33,669 bases of DNA from an uncultured Myxococcales bacterium (GTDB lineage Bacteria > Myxococcota_A > UBA9042), in contig CALENB010000114.1 of the NCBI GenBank assembly GCA_937910235.1, forward strand, positions 1 through 33,669, written 5' to 3'. Positions 1-8,333 of the stretch are shown piece after piece (position 1 is the first letter of the stretch; each line of letters opens with the position of its first letter). The position numbers and the translations under genes are program-made. The notes below the pieces were generated by a model. That model worked only from the letters and a program-made list of their open reading frames with translations, was not told the origin of the DNA and made no database searches.

Positions 1-780
1 GACTTGGTCGACGAGCGCCGCCGCCGCCGCCGCTGGATCTGCGGCGCGCGCGATGCCGCGTGACACGCTGATCAGCAGCCCGAGCCCGTCGTCGCGCACC
101 GCGGCCCGCACCGTCGCCTCCAGGTCGCCGCCCTGCGCGCCGACACCCGGCGCCAAGATCCAGGCGTTCGGATTCACCGCGCGCACCGCGGGCAGCGCAC
201 CAGGGACCGTCGCGCCGACCACCAGGCCGCATTGGCCGGTCGGGTGCGTGTCCCACCGCCGAACCGCCGCCGCCACCCGCACATAGAGCGGCACGCCGTC
301 CACATCGCGCAGCTCCTGCAGCTCCGCCGCGCCAGGGTTCGAGGTGCGACACAGCACAAATACCCCGCGATCCTGGCGTTTCAGAAAGGGAGCGACGCTG
401 TCCGCGCCAAGATACGGATGCAGCGTCACAGCCGTGGCGCCGAGCCGGTCGAAACACGCCGTCGCGTACGCCTCCGCGGTCGACGCGATGTCGCCACGTT
501 TGGCGTCGAGGATGACCGGCACCTCTGGCTCCAGCTCCGCCACCAAGGTCTGCAGCGCAGCGACACCCTCAGCCCCGAACGCCTCAAAAAACGCGGCGTT
601 TGGCTTGAACGCGCAGGCGTAGGGTCGCGTCTGCCGGACGATCTCGCGGCAGTAGGCCAGCGCCGCGGCAGCGGTTGGCGCGGGCAGGTCGTCGGGATGC
701 GGATCCAAGCCGACACAGAGCAGTGATCCGGTCACGCGGGCGCGCGCCGCGAGGCGGTCAAAAAACGTCGGGAAGGCCAT
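1..780 (-). CDS. pyrF: Orotidine 5'-phosphate decarboxylase, C-terminus cut by window edge
   Basis: Decarboxylates OMP to UMP, the last step of de novo pyrimidine synthesis, in the cytosol. The frame is open from the ATG at 780 down to base 1 (260 codons) with no stop, so the C-terminal end lies outside the window. The N-terminus reads [14 protein letters not shown], followed by [14 protein letters not shown], the start of the TIM barrel. The family's central motif appears as [16 protein letters not shown], containing the catalytic Lys and Asp. Further on are [10 protein letters not shown] and the phosphate-binding end [10 protein letters not shown]. The overall arrangement matches the longer type 2 enzymes. 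It lies 49 bases downstream of pyrB on the same strand, and a GGAG about ten bases before the ATG supports the start. The pairing with pyrB suggests a small pyrimidine operon. Confidence 0.93.
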   Translation of the reverse strand, partial: MAFPTFFDRLAARARVTGSLLCVGLDPHPDDLPAPTAAAALAYCREIVRQTRPYACAFKPNAAFFEAFGAEGVAALQTLVAELEPEVPVILDAKRGDIASTAEAYATACFDRLGATAVTLHPYLGADSVAPFLKRQDRGVFVLCRTSNPGAAELQELRDVDGVPLYVRVAAAVRRWDTHPTGQCGLVVGATVPGALPAVRAVNPNAWILAPGVGAQGGDLEATVRAAVRDDGLGLLISVSRGIARAADPAAAAAALVDQV

Positions 781-829
781 CGCTATGCGCTCCAAGGCTG
801 TGGTGGACGGCGTCGGTTGGCGGCGGCCG

Positions 830-1813
830 TCAAGCCTTGCCCAGCACCATGGCCAGCAGCGCCATGCGCACGTACATGCCGTACTCCATCTGCCGGAAAT
901 AGGCCGCACGCGGGTCGTTGTCGACCTCCATCGTGATCTCGCCAACCCGCGGCAGCGGGTGCATTAACACCATCCGCGGCCGGGCATGGGTGAGCGTCTC
1001 CGGAGAGATCACGTAGGCGTCCTTGACCCGCGCGTAGTGCGCCGGATCGCTGAAGCGCTCCTTCTGCACCCGCGTCACGTACAGCACGTCGCTGCGCGGC
1101 AAAACGGCCTCCAGCTCGGTGTGGGCCTCCCAAGCGATGCCCTTTTCGTCGAGCTCTCTCAGGATCTTCTCAGGAAACGCGAGGCTCTCCGGGGACACGA
1201 AGTTCAGCTTCACGTCGTACATCGAGAGCAGACGCGCCAGCGAGTGCACCGTTCGGCCGTTCTTGAGGTCGCCGAGCAGCGTCACCGTCAACCCATCGAT
1301 GCGGCCGGCCTCTTCGATGATCGTGAACAGATCGAGCAAGGCCTGTGTCGGATGCTCGCCGACCCCATCGCCCGCGTTGATAATCGGCTTGCGCGCGTAC
1401 TTGGCCGCCAACTTCGCGGCGCCCACCTCGGGGTGCCGCAGCACGATGACGTCGGCGTAGCACTCCAGCGTCCGCACCGTGTCTGGCAGGCTCTCGCCCT
1501 TAGACACCGATGAATAGCGCACCTCGCTGATGGGGATGACGCTGCCTCCGAGTCGCTCCATGGCGGCCGTGAAGCTCGACGCCGTGCGTGTCGAGGGCTC
1601 GTAAAACAGGCTGGCGAGGATCTTGCCTTTCAACAGATCGAAGCTGCCGACCCGCAGCACCATCTCCCGCATCTCGCGCGCGACGCCGAAGATGTGGCTC
1701 AGATCGGCCCGACGAAACTGGGCCACCTCGAGGATGTCGCGGCCGTAAAATGGCGCGTCGCGACGGTCGCCTAGCGGCAGGTGCGGACTCGGTTGCGGGC
1801 GGTTGGCGTTCAT
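830..1813 (-). CDS. pyrB: Aspartate carbamoyltransferase, catalytic subunit
   Basis: Condenses carbamoyl phosphate with aspartate to give carbamoyl-aspartate, the committed step of pyrimidine synthesis. The 327 residues are close to the usual catalytic-chain length. The carbamoyl-phosphate-binding signature is seen as [12 protein letters not shown] near residue 70, followed by [30 protein letters not shown] and HPLPRVGEI, all in the expected order. The C-terminus [15 protein letters not shown]-type helix is also typical (here [15 protein letters not shown]). A GGGGG run lies about eight bases before the ATG at 1813. No regulatory pyrI and no dihydroorotase pyrC lies next to it within the window. 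I saw no recognisable PyrR-type attenuator in the 57 bases between it and the protease gene upstream. The next gene downstream is pyrF. Confidence 0.96.
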   Translation of the reverse strand: MNANRPQPSPHLPLGDRRDAPFYGRDILEVAQFRRADLSHIFGVAREMREMVLRVGSFDLLKGKILASLFYEPSTRTASSFTAAMERLGGSVIPISEVRYSSVSKGESLPDTVRTLECYADVIVLRHPEVGAAKLAAKYARKPIINAGDGVGEHPTQALLDLFTIIEEAGRIDGLTVTLLGDLKNGRTVHSLARLLSMYDVKLNFVSPESLAFPEKILRELDEKGIAWEAHTELEAVLPRSDVLYVTRVQKERFSDPAHYARVKDAYVISPETLTHARPRMVLMHPLPRVGEITMEVDNDPRAAYFRQMEYGMYVRMALLAMVLGKA

Positions 1814-1870
1814 CTGGACATCCCCCTGAGCATGCGTGATTGCGGCGTGACTGCGGCGTGGCGGCTGACC

Positions 1871-3610
1871 CTACTTGTTGGCACAGAGGGCGACGTTCTC
1901 CCCCGATTTCGGCACGGTCGGCAACACGTCGACTTCGATCTCGTCTATCGCGACGCCTTTCAAGGACTGATTGAGCAGCAGCATCCACACGTAGCCGCCC
2001 TGCGCGGGCAGGCACTCGCCGGCGAGCGTGATCGATTGCCACTTGTCCTTGTTCTGGTCGGGCTCCGGCACCACCGTCGCGCGCGCCACCACCGACCCGC
2101 CATTGGCGCCCGAGAGCGTCACCGCGCCGTTGAACTGCAGCGCGAGCGAGAGGTTCGGGTTGTTGAACGTGCCTGGCGATTCGGCGTGCCAGCGGATCCG
2201 CACCGCCTGCGTGCCTGATTGCACCGCTAGCCGCCACTGCAGGTAAGCCGGCACGCCAAACTTGTAGCCACCGCCGAGCAGCTCACCGCCGGCGACGCGA
2301 AAGAGGGCCTTATCCTGGCTCTTCTCGGCCGACCAGGTCGCCATCGGCAGCACGCGCGTACAGTCTGCGAGCCCATGTTTCTTGAGGATCAGCAGCATCT
2401 GCTCCGACTTGTCGAAGTCCTCTTTCTCCGCCTCAGCGACGATGAGCTTGGCCGCGCCGGCAAAACTGGTGTGATTGGTGAAGGCCAGCAGCGCGCGCAG
2501 CACGACGCGGTCGGCGAAGTCCGCGCCCACCTTCTGCCGAATCGCCCACAGCGCGCTGCTAAAGACGCGGCCATCGGCGTGCACCTCTCCGGTCAGATCT
2601 TGCGGACAGGTGCGCTTCACCGCGAGGTCCCGCACGAGGTGAGCCCCGGCGAAGGCGAGCCCGTAGGTGCCCACAACCGCGTGGTTCATCATGGCCGCGG
2701 CGAAGTAGTCCGCGAACCCCTCGTTCATCGACCCAGGCTGATTATTCAGGCCATACTCGTCTGCGAACAGCCCGCTCAGCCGCGTCGTGCCGACCATGGC
2801 GTGGGTGTATTCGTGGTAGATGACCGTCGCGTCGTAGGCAAAATCGATGTCTTTGTACTGACCAAAGATGATGTGACCCTCTTCTCGCTCCGGGAGTTGG
2901 AACGATTTGAAGCCCTTGGGTGGCATGAACGCCGCGTTCGGATAGCCCGACCAGCCGCCCTCCAGGCCGTGGGTCTTCGCGATGGCGGGGTCGAACCACA
3001 GGTTCACGTTGACGAGCGCCGGCAGCGGGTAATCCAGGTCTTTGAGGCCGTGTTTGTCTTTGAAGTACGCGTGAATGGCGTGCATGTGGTGGTACATCAT
3101 CAGCTCGGCGAAGCCGTCGTTGGGATCGCTGAGGTCCGCCGGCGGCAGGATGTGGGTGTAGTGGCCGTCTGCGTCGGGGCGCACCGTGGCGACCTCTTTG
3201 CACATCGCGCCAAACGCGAAGCCCAGGGAGGCCATCGTCAAGCCGCCGGCCTCGTTCAGGCAGTTGCGCACCGCCGCGTAGGGGCCCGTCAGCTCGCCGT
3301 TGTTGGACGTGGGACGAACCAGGGTCACCTCGGTCGTGACGCCGTTGTCGGTCGTGGGATCGTGCAGGTACACCTTGGCGCGTGGCGCCAGGGCAAGCGT
3401 GAGCCCAGCGCCGCCGTCGGTCAGCGTGTCAGGGTTCGCCGCGCCATCGGGCAGTCCACCCGCGCCGTCGTCGGTCCCGATCGCGCCTGTGTCGCTGTTC
3501 GCGGCAGCCGTGGCGGGTTCGGCACCGCAACCGAGCGCGGCAGCCGCGACGAGGGCGAGCGTCAGCCAGGGCGCGATGGCGCGCTGAACGCTCGGGATCT
3601 CAAGCTTCAT
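1871..3610 (-). CDS. M36-like zinc metalloprotease lipoprotein, catalytic domain only
   Basis: Predicted secreted zinc endopeptidase anchored as a lipoprotein. The 579-residue protein begins MKLEIPSVQRA, then a hydrophobic segment ending in the lipobox ALGC (Cys28) and an Ala/Asp/Gly-rich spacer. The active site is HEYTH (His266, Glu267, His270), followed 27 residues later by the third zinc ligand in MNEGFADYF (Glu297). This spacing is nearer to M36 fungalysins than to thermolysin. About 170 C-terminal residues resemble a beta-rich accessory domain. There is no FTP/PepSY propeptide in this protein; the preceding gene supplies one. The frame extends to an ATG at 3628, but GGGAG at 3617-3621, six bases before the ATG at 3610, sets the start. 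Its stop lies 57 bases before pyrB on the same strand. The assignment to M36 rather than another gluzincin family is probable, not certain. Confidence 0.85.
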   Translation of the reverse strand: MKLEIPSVQRAIAPWLTLALVAAAALGCGAEPATAAANSDTGAIGTDDGAGGLPDGAANPDTLTDGGAGLTLALAPRAKVYLHDPTTDNGVTTEVTLVRPTSNNGELTGPYAAVRNCLNEAGGLTMASLGFAFGAMCKEVATVRPDADGHYTHILPPADLSDPNDGFAELMMYHHMHAIHAYFKDKHGLKDLDYPLPALVNVNLWFDPAIAKTHGLEGGWSGYPNAAFMPPKGFKSFQLPEREEGHIIFGQYKDIDFAYDATVIYHEYTHAMVGTTRLSGLFADEYGLNNQPGSMNEGFADYFAAAMMNHAVVGTYGLAFAGAHLVRDLAVKRTCPQDLTGEVHADGRVFSSALWAIRQKVGADFADRVVLRALLAFTNHTSFAGAAKLIVAEAEKEDFDKSEQMLLILKKHGLADCTRVLPMATWSAEKSQDKALFRVAGGELLGGGYKFGVPAYLQWRLAVQSGTQAVRIRWHAESPGTFNNPNLSLALQFNGAVTLSGANGGSVVARATVVPEPDQNKDKWQSITLAGECLPAQGGYVWMLLLNQSLKGVAIDEIEVDVLPTVPKSGENVALCANK

Positions 3611-3624
3611 CGTGGGCTCCCAAC

Positions 3625-4455
3625 TCATCGGCGAAGTCGATCGGTGACGCGTTGCGCGACGCCATCTGCGCTGCGCACGACGACGCGAACCATCCGCGCG
3701 GTCGGCGAACCGAACAGGTCGACAGCATAGCCGTGGGCGGCGCCCGCGGGCGTCAGGTCGATGACCTCCGTCACGCTCTGCACCCGCCAGTGTTGACCCG
3801 GGGTGTGGTGCGTTGGCTGTGTCATCGCCAAGATCGCCCGGCGCTGCGCCAGCTCGGCACCCACGGCGCCGCGACTCGGCTTGTGTACGGGGTGCGCGTC
3901 GCTTGAGAGGTGGCGAACGGTGCCGTCGGGATCCATGGCGACCGCTACGAACCGGCCCAGCACCGGCAGCCCGCGCCAGCTCTGCGCAAATCGCGCCACG
4001 TCTCGACCGTTGGCCTGGCTCACGTGGTCGAGGCGAAGATCAGCGGTAGCCACGCCGCCGAGCAGGGCTTCGTGCGCACGGAGGAAGCCGCGCGCGCGCG
4101 CCTCGACGGTCGCGCCGCGGGTGATCGCCGCGAGCCCCCCCACGAGCTGTGGCCCCGGCTGGGTCCAGACCCACTGCACAGCGAGGCGCGGCGTGCGTAC
4201 ACGCAAGGTCGCGACCATCGCCGCAGCCCGAGCACGTGACGTGTCCGTCTTCGCGGTTGCGACCGTCGCTGGCGCGGTCACGGTCGCGGCGGGCCGGGAC
4301 GCCTTTGGAGGCGGCGTCGCGCCGGCCAGAGGTGCGACGAGCAGCGACAGGGTCGCGCCTGCCGCCAGCATGCCTGTCGCGGGAAGCCACGGGCGGCTGC
4401 GGCGCTGCACGATCGCCCGCAGCGGCGGCGTGTCGGGCGAAAAGCGGGTGGTCAT
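3625..4455 (-). CDS. Secreted stand-alone FTP/PepSY-type protease propeptide
   Basis: A 276-residue protein with a long N-terminal signal (hydrophobic MLAAGATLSLLVAPLAGA, cleavage probably after AGA) and then an Ala/Pro/Thr-rich stretch. The body matches the fungalysin/thermolysin propeptide pattern: FLRAHEALLGG, then FAQSWRGLPVLGRFVAVAM followed by DPDGTVRHLSSD. A PepSY-like end contains VDLFGSPTARMVRVVV. In ordinary M36/M4 proteases this region is fused ahead of the catalytic domain, acting as an intramolecular chaperone and inhibitor. Here the protein stops, and the next gene 14 bases downstream starts with its own signal peptide. I infer the propeptide works in trans on that protease. A GGAGG five to six bases before the ATG supports the start. 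The two hydrophobic signals argue against one gene broken by a frameshift. Confidence 0.78.
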   Translation of the reverse strand: MTTRFSPDTPPLRAIVQRRSRPWLPATGMLAAGATLSLLVAPLAGATPPPKASRPAATVTAPATVATAKTDTSRARAAAMVATLRVRTPRLAVQWVWTQPGPQLVGGLAAITRGATVEARARGFLRAHEALLGGVATADLRLDHVSQANGRDVARFAQSWRGLPVLGRFVAVAMDPDGTVRHLSSDAHPVHKPSRGAVGAELAQRRAILAMTQPTHHTPGQHWRVQSVTEVIDLTPAGAAHGYAVDLFGSPTARMVRVVVRSADGVAQRVTDRLRR

Positions 4456-4644
4456 GGCGGCCTCCAGACGGCGAGAGCGCGGACACTAGCAGAAACTCGG
4501 CCCAGTGAACCGAATCCCGCCTCCCTCGCGCCGATTTTTGAGGGCGCGCCTCGCCACCGCGCGCCAACGCCCAACTTGCACGTAGCCGCAGCCGCGCGCA
4601 CCATGCCCAGCCGCGCGGCCTGACGCGCGATATTGGAGCCGCAC

Positions 4645-5199
4645 ATGGCCATCGCCATTCGCCTAGAAATCCTGCTCGACGGACCGCGCAGCGGCACCGA
4701 GATCGTCGATCCGAACGTGGTCGTCAGCCAACTCGACGGCACATTCTCCGCCGGTGATGAACCGCTGCAGCTCGACTGGACGCTGACCGAGGTCGCTAGA
4801 ATCGTAGCGCTGTCCGCGCGCCTGCACGGCGAGCTTCGCTACGCCTGCGCCCGCTGCGCCGATCCCCTCACATTCCCCGTCTCGATGGACATCTCGCACC
4901 ACTGGGTGCCGCTCGGCGATCTCTCCGTCGACGACGACGAGACGGACGACTTCGAGCGGGATCCCGACGTCTCTGAGCATGATGGGGTCGAGATCGACAT
5001 CGAGCCGATCGTGCTCGAATGTGTCGTGGTCGAGTTTCCGTTTGCGCCCGCTTGTGACGTCAGCGCAGAGGGCCGCTGTCCAACGTGGACCGACGAGCCG
5101 CGCGTGATACACCCCGGCGGCGAGGCGCCCGTGGTGTTGCGCAAGAGCCCGTTCGCAGCGCTCGCGGGCCTGAAACTCGGGCCAGAAGCTGAGGGCTAG
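4645..5199 (+). CDS. DUF177/YceD-family protein
   Basis: A 184-residue cytosolic protein of the YceD/DUF177 family, linked in other bacteria to 23S rRNA or large-subunit accumulation. The family's first Cys pair is seen in LRYACARCADPLTFPV, and a degenerate second pair in ACDVSAEGRCPTW. Between them is an acidic segment with VDDDETDDFERDPD. In many bacteria the gene precedes rpmF, but here no rpmF follows and the next gene is cysS. The frame can be opened at a TTG (4633), but the ATG at 4645 has GGAG at 4635-4638 at good spacing. The 188 bases between this start and the divergent propeptide gene must hold promoters for both. I could not pick out a convincing -35/-10 pair there. Confidence 0.75.
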   Translation: MAIAIRLEILLDGPRSGTEIVDPNVVVSQLDGTFSAGDEPLQLDWTLTEVARIVALSARLHGELRYACARCADPLTFPVSMDISHHWVPLGDLSVDDDETDDFERDPDVSEHDGVEIDIEPIVLECVVVEFPFAPACDVSAEGRCPTWTDEPRVIHPGGEAPVVLRKSPFAALAGLKLGPEAEG

Positions 5200-5220
5200 C
5201 CACGCGTCGCACCACCGCAC

Positions 5221-5280
5221 CCCACACCGCCCCACACCGACTCACACCGCGTCACACCGACCCACACCGCGTCACATCAT
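5221..5280. repeat. 10-bp tandem repeat, six units
   Basis: Six contiguous decamers fit the pattern [CG][CT][CT]ACACCG[CA]: cccacaccgc, cccacaccga, ctcacaccgc, gtcacaccga, cccacaccgc and gtcacatcat. The last unit is the most diverged. It lies wholly between the DUF177 stop and the cysS ribosome binding site. It contains few ATGs or long frames, so I read it as noncoding. The strand composition is strongly biased to C and A. It may be a simple slippage repeat or an element in the cysS leader. Confidence 0.8.
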
Positions 5281-5307
5281 CGGTTCGCATCGCCGCTGGA
5301 GCACCTC

Positions 5308-6792
5308 ATGCCCGCACCCTTTCGCATCTACAACACCCTCAGCCGCACGGTTGAAGACTTCACGCCCGTCAGGGAAGGCCACGTCGGCATCTATGTTTGC
5401 GGGATGACGGTGTACGACCACATCCACGTCGGCCACGCCCGCGCGATGGTCGTGTTCGACGCCTTTGTGCGCTACCTGCGCCATCGGGAGTGGGACGTCA
5501 CGTTCGTGCGCAACTTCACCGACGTCGATGACAAGATCATCGCGCGCGCCAACGAGGTCGGCAAAGATCCGGTGGCGCTGGCGGCGGAATACATCGGTCA
5601 CTTCCACGACGACGTCGCCGCGCTTGGCCTCGAGCGTCCCGATCGTGAGCCCAAGGTCAGTGAGACCATCGACGGGATCTTGGCGATGATCGGTCGCTTG
5701 ATCGAGGCTGGTAGCGCCTACGAGCAGGACGGCACGGTCTGGTACAGCGTTGAGACGTTCGCGGAGTACGGCAAGCTCAGTGGCCAGAAGGTCGACGAGC
5801 TGCGCAGCACAGGTGAGCTCGAAGGCAAGCGCGCCGCGGCCGACTTTGCGCTCTGGAAGGGCGCAAAACCGGGCGAGCCGTCGTGGGACAGCCCGTGGGG
5901 CCCCGGTCGTCCTGGCTGGCACATCGAGTGCTCCGCGATGAGCCTGGCCGACATTGGGGAGACCCTCGATATCCATGGCGGCGGCCTCGACCTGGTGTTT
6001 CCGCATCACGAGAACGAGATCGCACAATCCGAAGCCGCCAACGGCCAGCCCTACGTCAACTACTGGATGCATAACGGCCTGTTGACGATGTCGAGCGGCC
6101 AGAAGATGGGCAAGTCGCTCGGCAACGTGATCAATGTGCGTGAGGCGCTGACGGCGTTCCCGGCGGAGACGCTGCGGCTGTACTACCTCCAGAGCCACTA
6201 CCGCTCGCCGCTGCCTTGGGGACCAGAGGCGCTGCCCGAGGCGCTGAGCATGCTCGGTCGCTTGTACGAAGCGCGCGAGAACGCCGAAGCGATGGGCGGC
6301 ACAGAGACGGCGGAGCAGGTGATCACGGCCTTGGGCGAGGACGCATCAAAGGTGTACAGCCTCGGTCACGGCTTCGAGTCGCGGCTCTACGGCGCGCTGG
6401 ACAGCGATTTTAACACCGCGCAGGTGATCGGCTACCTCTGCGAGTTGGCGCGTGCGGTGAACCGTTTCGCCAACCATAAGAAGTCGAAGAAACGCGGCGC
6501 GCCGGTCGTCAAGTTCGCGCTCCAAGCTTTTGCGCAGGTCGCTGAGGCCTTGGGGATCATGACGATGACGTCAGCCGATTTCATGCTTGAAGTAAAGGCG
6601 AAGCGCCTCTCCGCCATGGGCATCTCGGCCGAGACGGTCGAGGCGTTGCTGGTCGAGCGCGTGCAGGCGCGCGTCGACAAGAACTGGGGTCGCGCAGACG
6701 AGATTCGCAACCAGCTCGACGAGATGCAGATCGTGGTCATGGATCACGCGGACGTGTCCGAGTGGAAGGTGCGGCTCAACCCGACCACCTAG
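5308..6792 (+). CDS. cysS: Cysteinyl-tRNA synthetase
   Basis: Charges tRNA-Cys with cysteine in the cytosol. The 494 residues fit a slightly long class I CysRS. The first zinc ligand sits in YVCGMTVYDHIHVGHARA, which also holds the HIGH-type motif (HVGH). RNFTDVDDKII follows. Other zinc ligands are in WHIECSAMS and FPHHENEIAQSEA. The second class signature reads QKMGKSLGN, so the usual Ser of KMSKS is Gly268 (codon 6109-6111). The C-terminal region (VQARVDKNWGRADEIRNQL) is the typical anticodon-binding helix pair. GGAG at 5298-5301 precedes the ATG by six bases. The gene ends eight bases before the stop of the convergent amidohydrolase gene. Confidence 0.97.
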   Translation: MPAPFRIYNTLSRTVEDFTPVREGHVGIYVCGMTVYDHIHVGHARAMVVFDAFVRYLRHREWDVTFVRNFTDVDDKIIARANEVGKDPVALAAEYIGHFHDDVAALGLERPDREPKVSETIDGILAMIGRLIEAGSAYEQDGTVWYSVETFAEYGKLSGQKVDELRSTGELEGKRAAADFALWKGAKPGEPSWDSPWGPGRPGWHIECSAMSLADIGETLDIHGGGLDLVFPHHENEIAQSEAANGQPYVNYWMHNGLLTMSSGQKMGKSLGNVINVREALTAFPAETLRLYYLQSHYRSPLPWGPEALPEALSMLGRLYEARENAEAMGGTETAEQVITALGEDASKVYSLGHGFESRLYGALDSDFNTAQVIGYLCELARAVNRFANHKKSKKRGAPVVKFALQAFAQVAEALGIMTMTSADFMLEVKAKRLSAMGISAETVEALLVERVQARVDKNWGRADEIRNQLDEMQIVVMDHADVSEWKVRLNPTT

Positions 6793-6799
6793 CCGCTGT

Positions 6800-8221
6800 C
6801 TAGATCCGCGCGAGCAGCAGCTTGAGGCGAGCGTCGGCTTCACGCCGCGCGTCGTCGTAATCGCCGTCGTGTAGCAGCGCGCTGCGCAGCTGGCCGGGCT
6901 GCCCAATCCAGCGGCCGCTGACCATCATGCCATCGAGCGCGTCGGTCGGCTCGGCGTAGGCGAGCGTCCGCAACACGTCGGTTCCGGGCCAGAAGTTGGG
7001 ATGGGCGACGTCCCACGTGAGCAGGTGAGCCCACGCGCCGGGCGCGATGACGCCGCTCGGCATCTTCGGATCGAGCTGCCCAGGAATCGACCAGACCCGC
7101 GCCAGGAGCTGCGCTGGATCGGCCCAGTTCGGCCACGCATCAAACGTGCGTTGACGCCGGTTTTGCAGGGCTTCAGCGTCAGCGAGGCTGCCGCTCTCTC
7201 GGAAGGCGACCTGCTCGGTGCTCGACGCCGCCGCCATCGCGCGCAGCCCGGCGACGTAGCGCAGCTCCTTCTGCGGACCCATGCCGTCGTTGCTCGCGGC
7301 GCAATCCGTCGCCACCAGCCACGGCACACCTGCGGCCTGCCAGCCCTGAACGTCCGCGGGAAACGAGAACTGGAGCTGGCTATACGGGCAAAACCCCAGC
7401 GTGTGACGGGTGGGGTCGAGCAGGGCGAGATCTTGCTGACTCAGAAAGATGCCGTGCACCAGGAGACAGCGCGCCTCCAAGGCGCCTGTGCGGGCCAGCC
7501 AGCCAAGCGCGGACGTCCCGTGCCGTTGCCAAGCGCGCCGCAGCTCTTCGATGGACTGCGCGAGGTGGGCGTGCACCGTCAAGTCGTGGGTCGTCGCGGC
7601 GTCGGTGATCCGGCGCCACAGATCACCGCTGACCGTGTCCGTCGCGTGCGGCCCCAACGCCGGAAAGATGCCGCGCTCGGCGAGATCGTCGTTCGCCAGC
7701 AGGTCAAACGTCGCCTGCCACTGCGATTCGAGGCGCGCCACCCCAGGACCATCGAGGTCCTGCAGCGTCGGGGCCACAAAGCCCGCCAATCCGGTGTCTG
7801 CGAGGGCTGCGGCGAGCTGCGTCCCGCCGTAGTAGTGCTCCCAGACCACGGCGACGCCGGCCCGCAGGCTCTCGTAGGCGCCGAGCCGCGCAAAGGCGCG
7901 CACATCGGCGTCTTCAATGTGGCTCTCCAGCGCGAAATACAGGTTCTCGACGACGTTGTCGCGCATCGCCGCCGCGCCGCCGATGCCACGAAAGGCGGCC
8001 ATCGAGAGGTGTGTGTGCGCGTTCACGAAGGCTGGCGTGATCAGCCGGCCTGACAGGTCGATCACGTCCTCGTCATAGCTCTCGGCCAACTCGGCAAACC
8101 CAGCGCGATCACACGGCGACACCGCTCGAATGCGACAACCCTCGACCTCGATGGCGGCCGCCTCGACTGTGAGCCCGGATTCATGGTCGCCGAGCACAAC
8201 TTGATCGCTCCACAGCAGCAT
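6800..8221 (-). CDS. Amidohydrolase, MTA/SAH-deaminase or Atz/Trz-like
   Basis: Predicted metal-dependent deaminase or hydrolase of 473 residues in the amidohydrolase superfamily. Metal ligands appear as FVNAHTHLSMAAF (His69, His71), a third His in VHAHLAQSIEEL, a fourth in LVHGIFLSQQDLALL, and the catalytic Asp in ATDCAASND. This set is typical of the subgroup containing methylthioadenosine/S-adenosylhomocysteine deaminase and the s-triazine hydrolases. The substrate cannot be settled from sequence alone. The short N-terminal beta strands and the C-terminal HLLTWDVAHPNFWPG complete the composite beta domain. The open frame extends to 8263, but AGGAGA five bases before the ATG at 8221 fixes the start. 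It is convergent with cysS and divergent from the DUF971 gene. Confidence 0.83.
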   Translation of the reverse strand: MLLWSDQVVLGDHESGLTVEAAAIEVEGCRIRAVSPCDRAGFAELAESYDEDVIDLSGRLITPAFVNAHTHLSMAAFRGIGGAAAMRDNVVENLYFALESHIEDADVRAFARLGAYESLRAGVAVVWEHYYGGTQLAAALADTGLAGFVAPTLQDLDGPGVARLESQWQATFDLLANDDLAERGIFPALGPHATDTVSGDLWRRITDAATTHDLTVHAHLAQSIEELRRAWQRHGTSALGWLARTGALEARCLLVHGIFLSQQDLALLDPTRHTLGFCPYSQLQFSFPADVQGWQAAGVPWLVATDCAASNDGMGPQKELRYVAGLRAMAAASSTEQVAFRESGSLADAEALQNRRQRTFDAWPNWADPAQLLARVWSIPGQLDPKMPSGVIAPGAWAHLLTWDVAHPNFWPGTDVLRTLAYAEPTDALDGMMVSGRWIGQPGQLRSALLHDGDYDDARREADARLKLLLARI

Positions 8222-8322
8222 GATCTCTCCTCGTCCGCGCTCGTGTCGCCAATTGGCGTGCATCCATCACGCGTCCTGGCTACGCTACGCCGACTTGACC
8301 AGCCCGACCAGCGGGCGGCGCC

Positions 8323-8328
8323 GGGAGG
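8323..8328 (+). promoter_or_regulatory. Ribosome binding site for a TTG start
   Basis: GGGAGG lies five bases before an in-frame TTG at 8334. It is the only good Shine-Dalgarno sequence in the 5' part of this open frame. It moves the DUF971 start about 114 bases downstream of the first possible ATG, and so out of the overlap with the amidohydrolase start. Confidence 0.6.
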
Positions 8329-8333
8329 CCCCT

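Noticed and set aside
3605-3630. Possible frameshift joining the propeptide and protease genes into one
   Set aside because: The second gene has its own Shine-Dalgarno, basic N-terminus, hydrophobic segment and lipobox exactly at the junction, which a broken single gene would not have.
2375-3730. Open frame of 451 codons on the plus strand opposite the metalloprotease
   Set aside because: Composition is low-information Arg/Val/His-rich and no motif is seen, while the minus strand holds the HEYTH protease with a good ribosome binding site.
5272-6198. Open frame of 308 codons on the minus strand opposite cysS
   Set aside because: cysS on the plus strand has all class I synthetase motifs, so this frame is a shadow.
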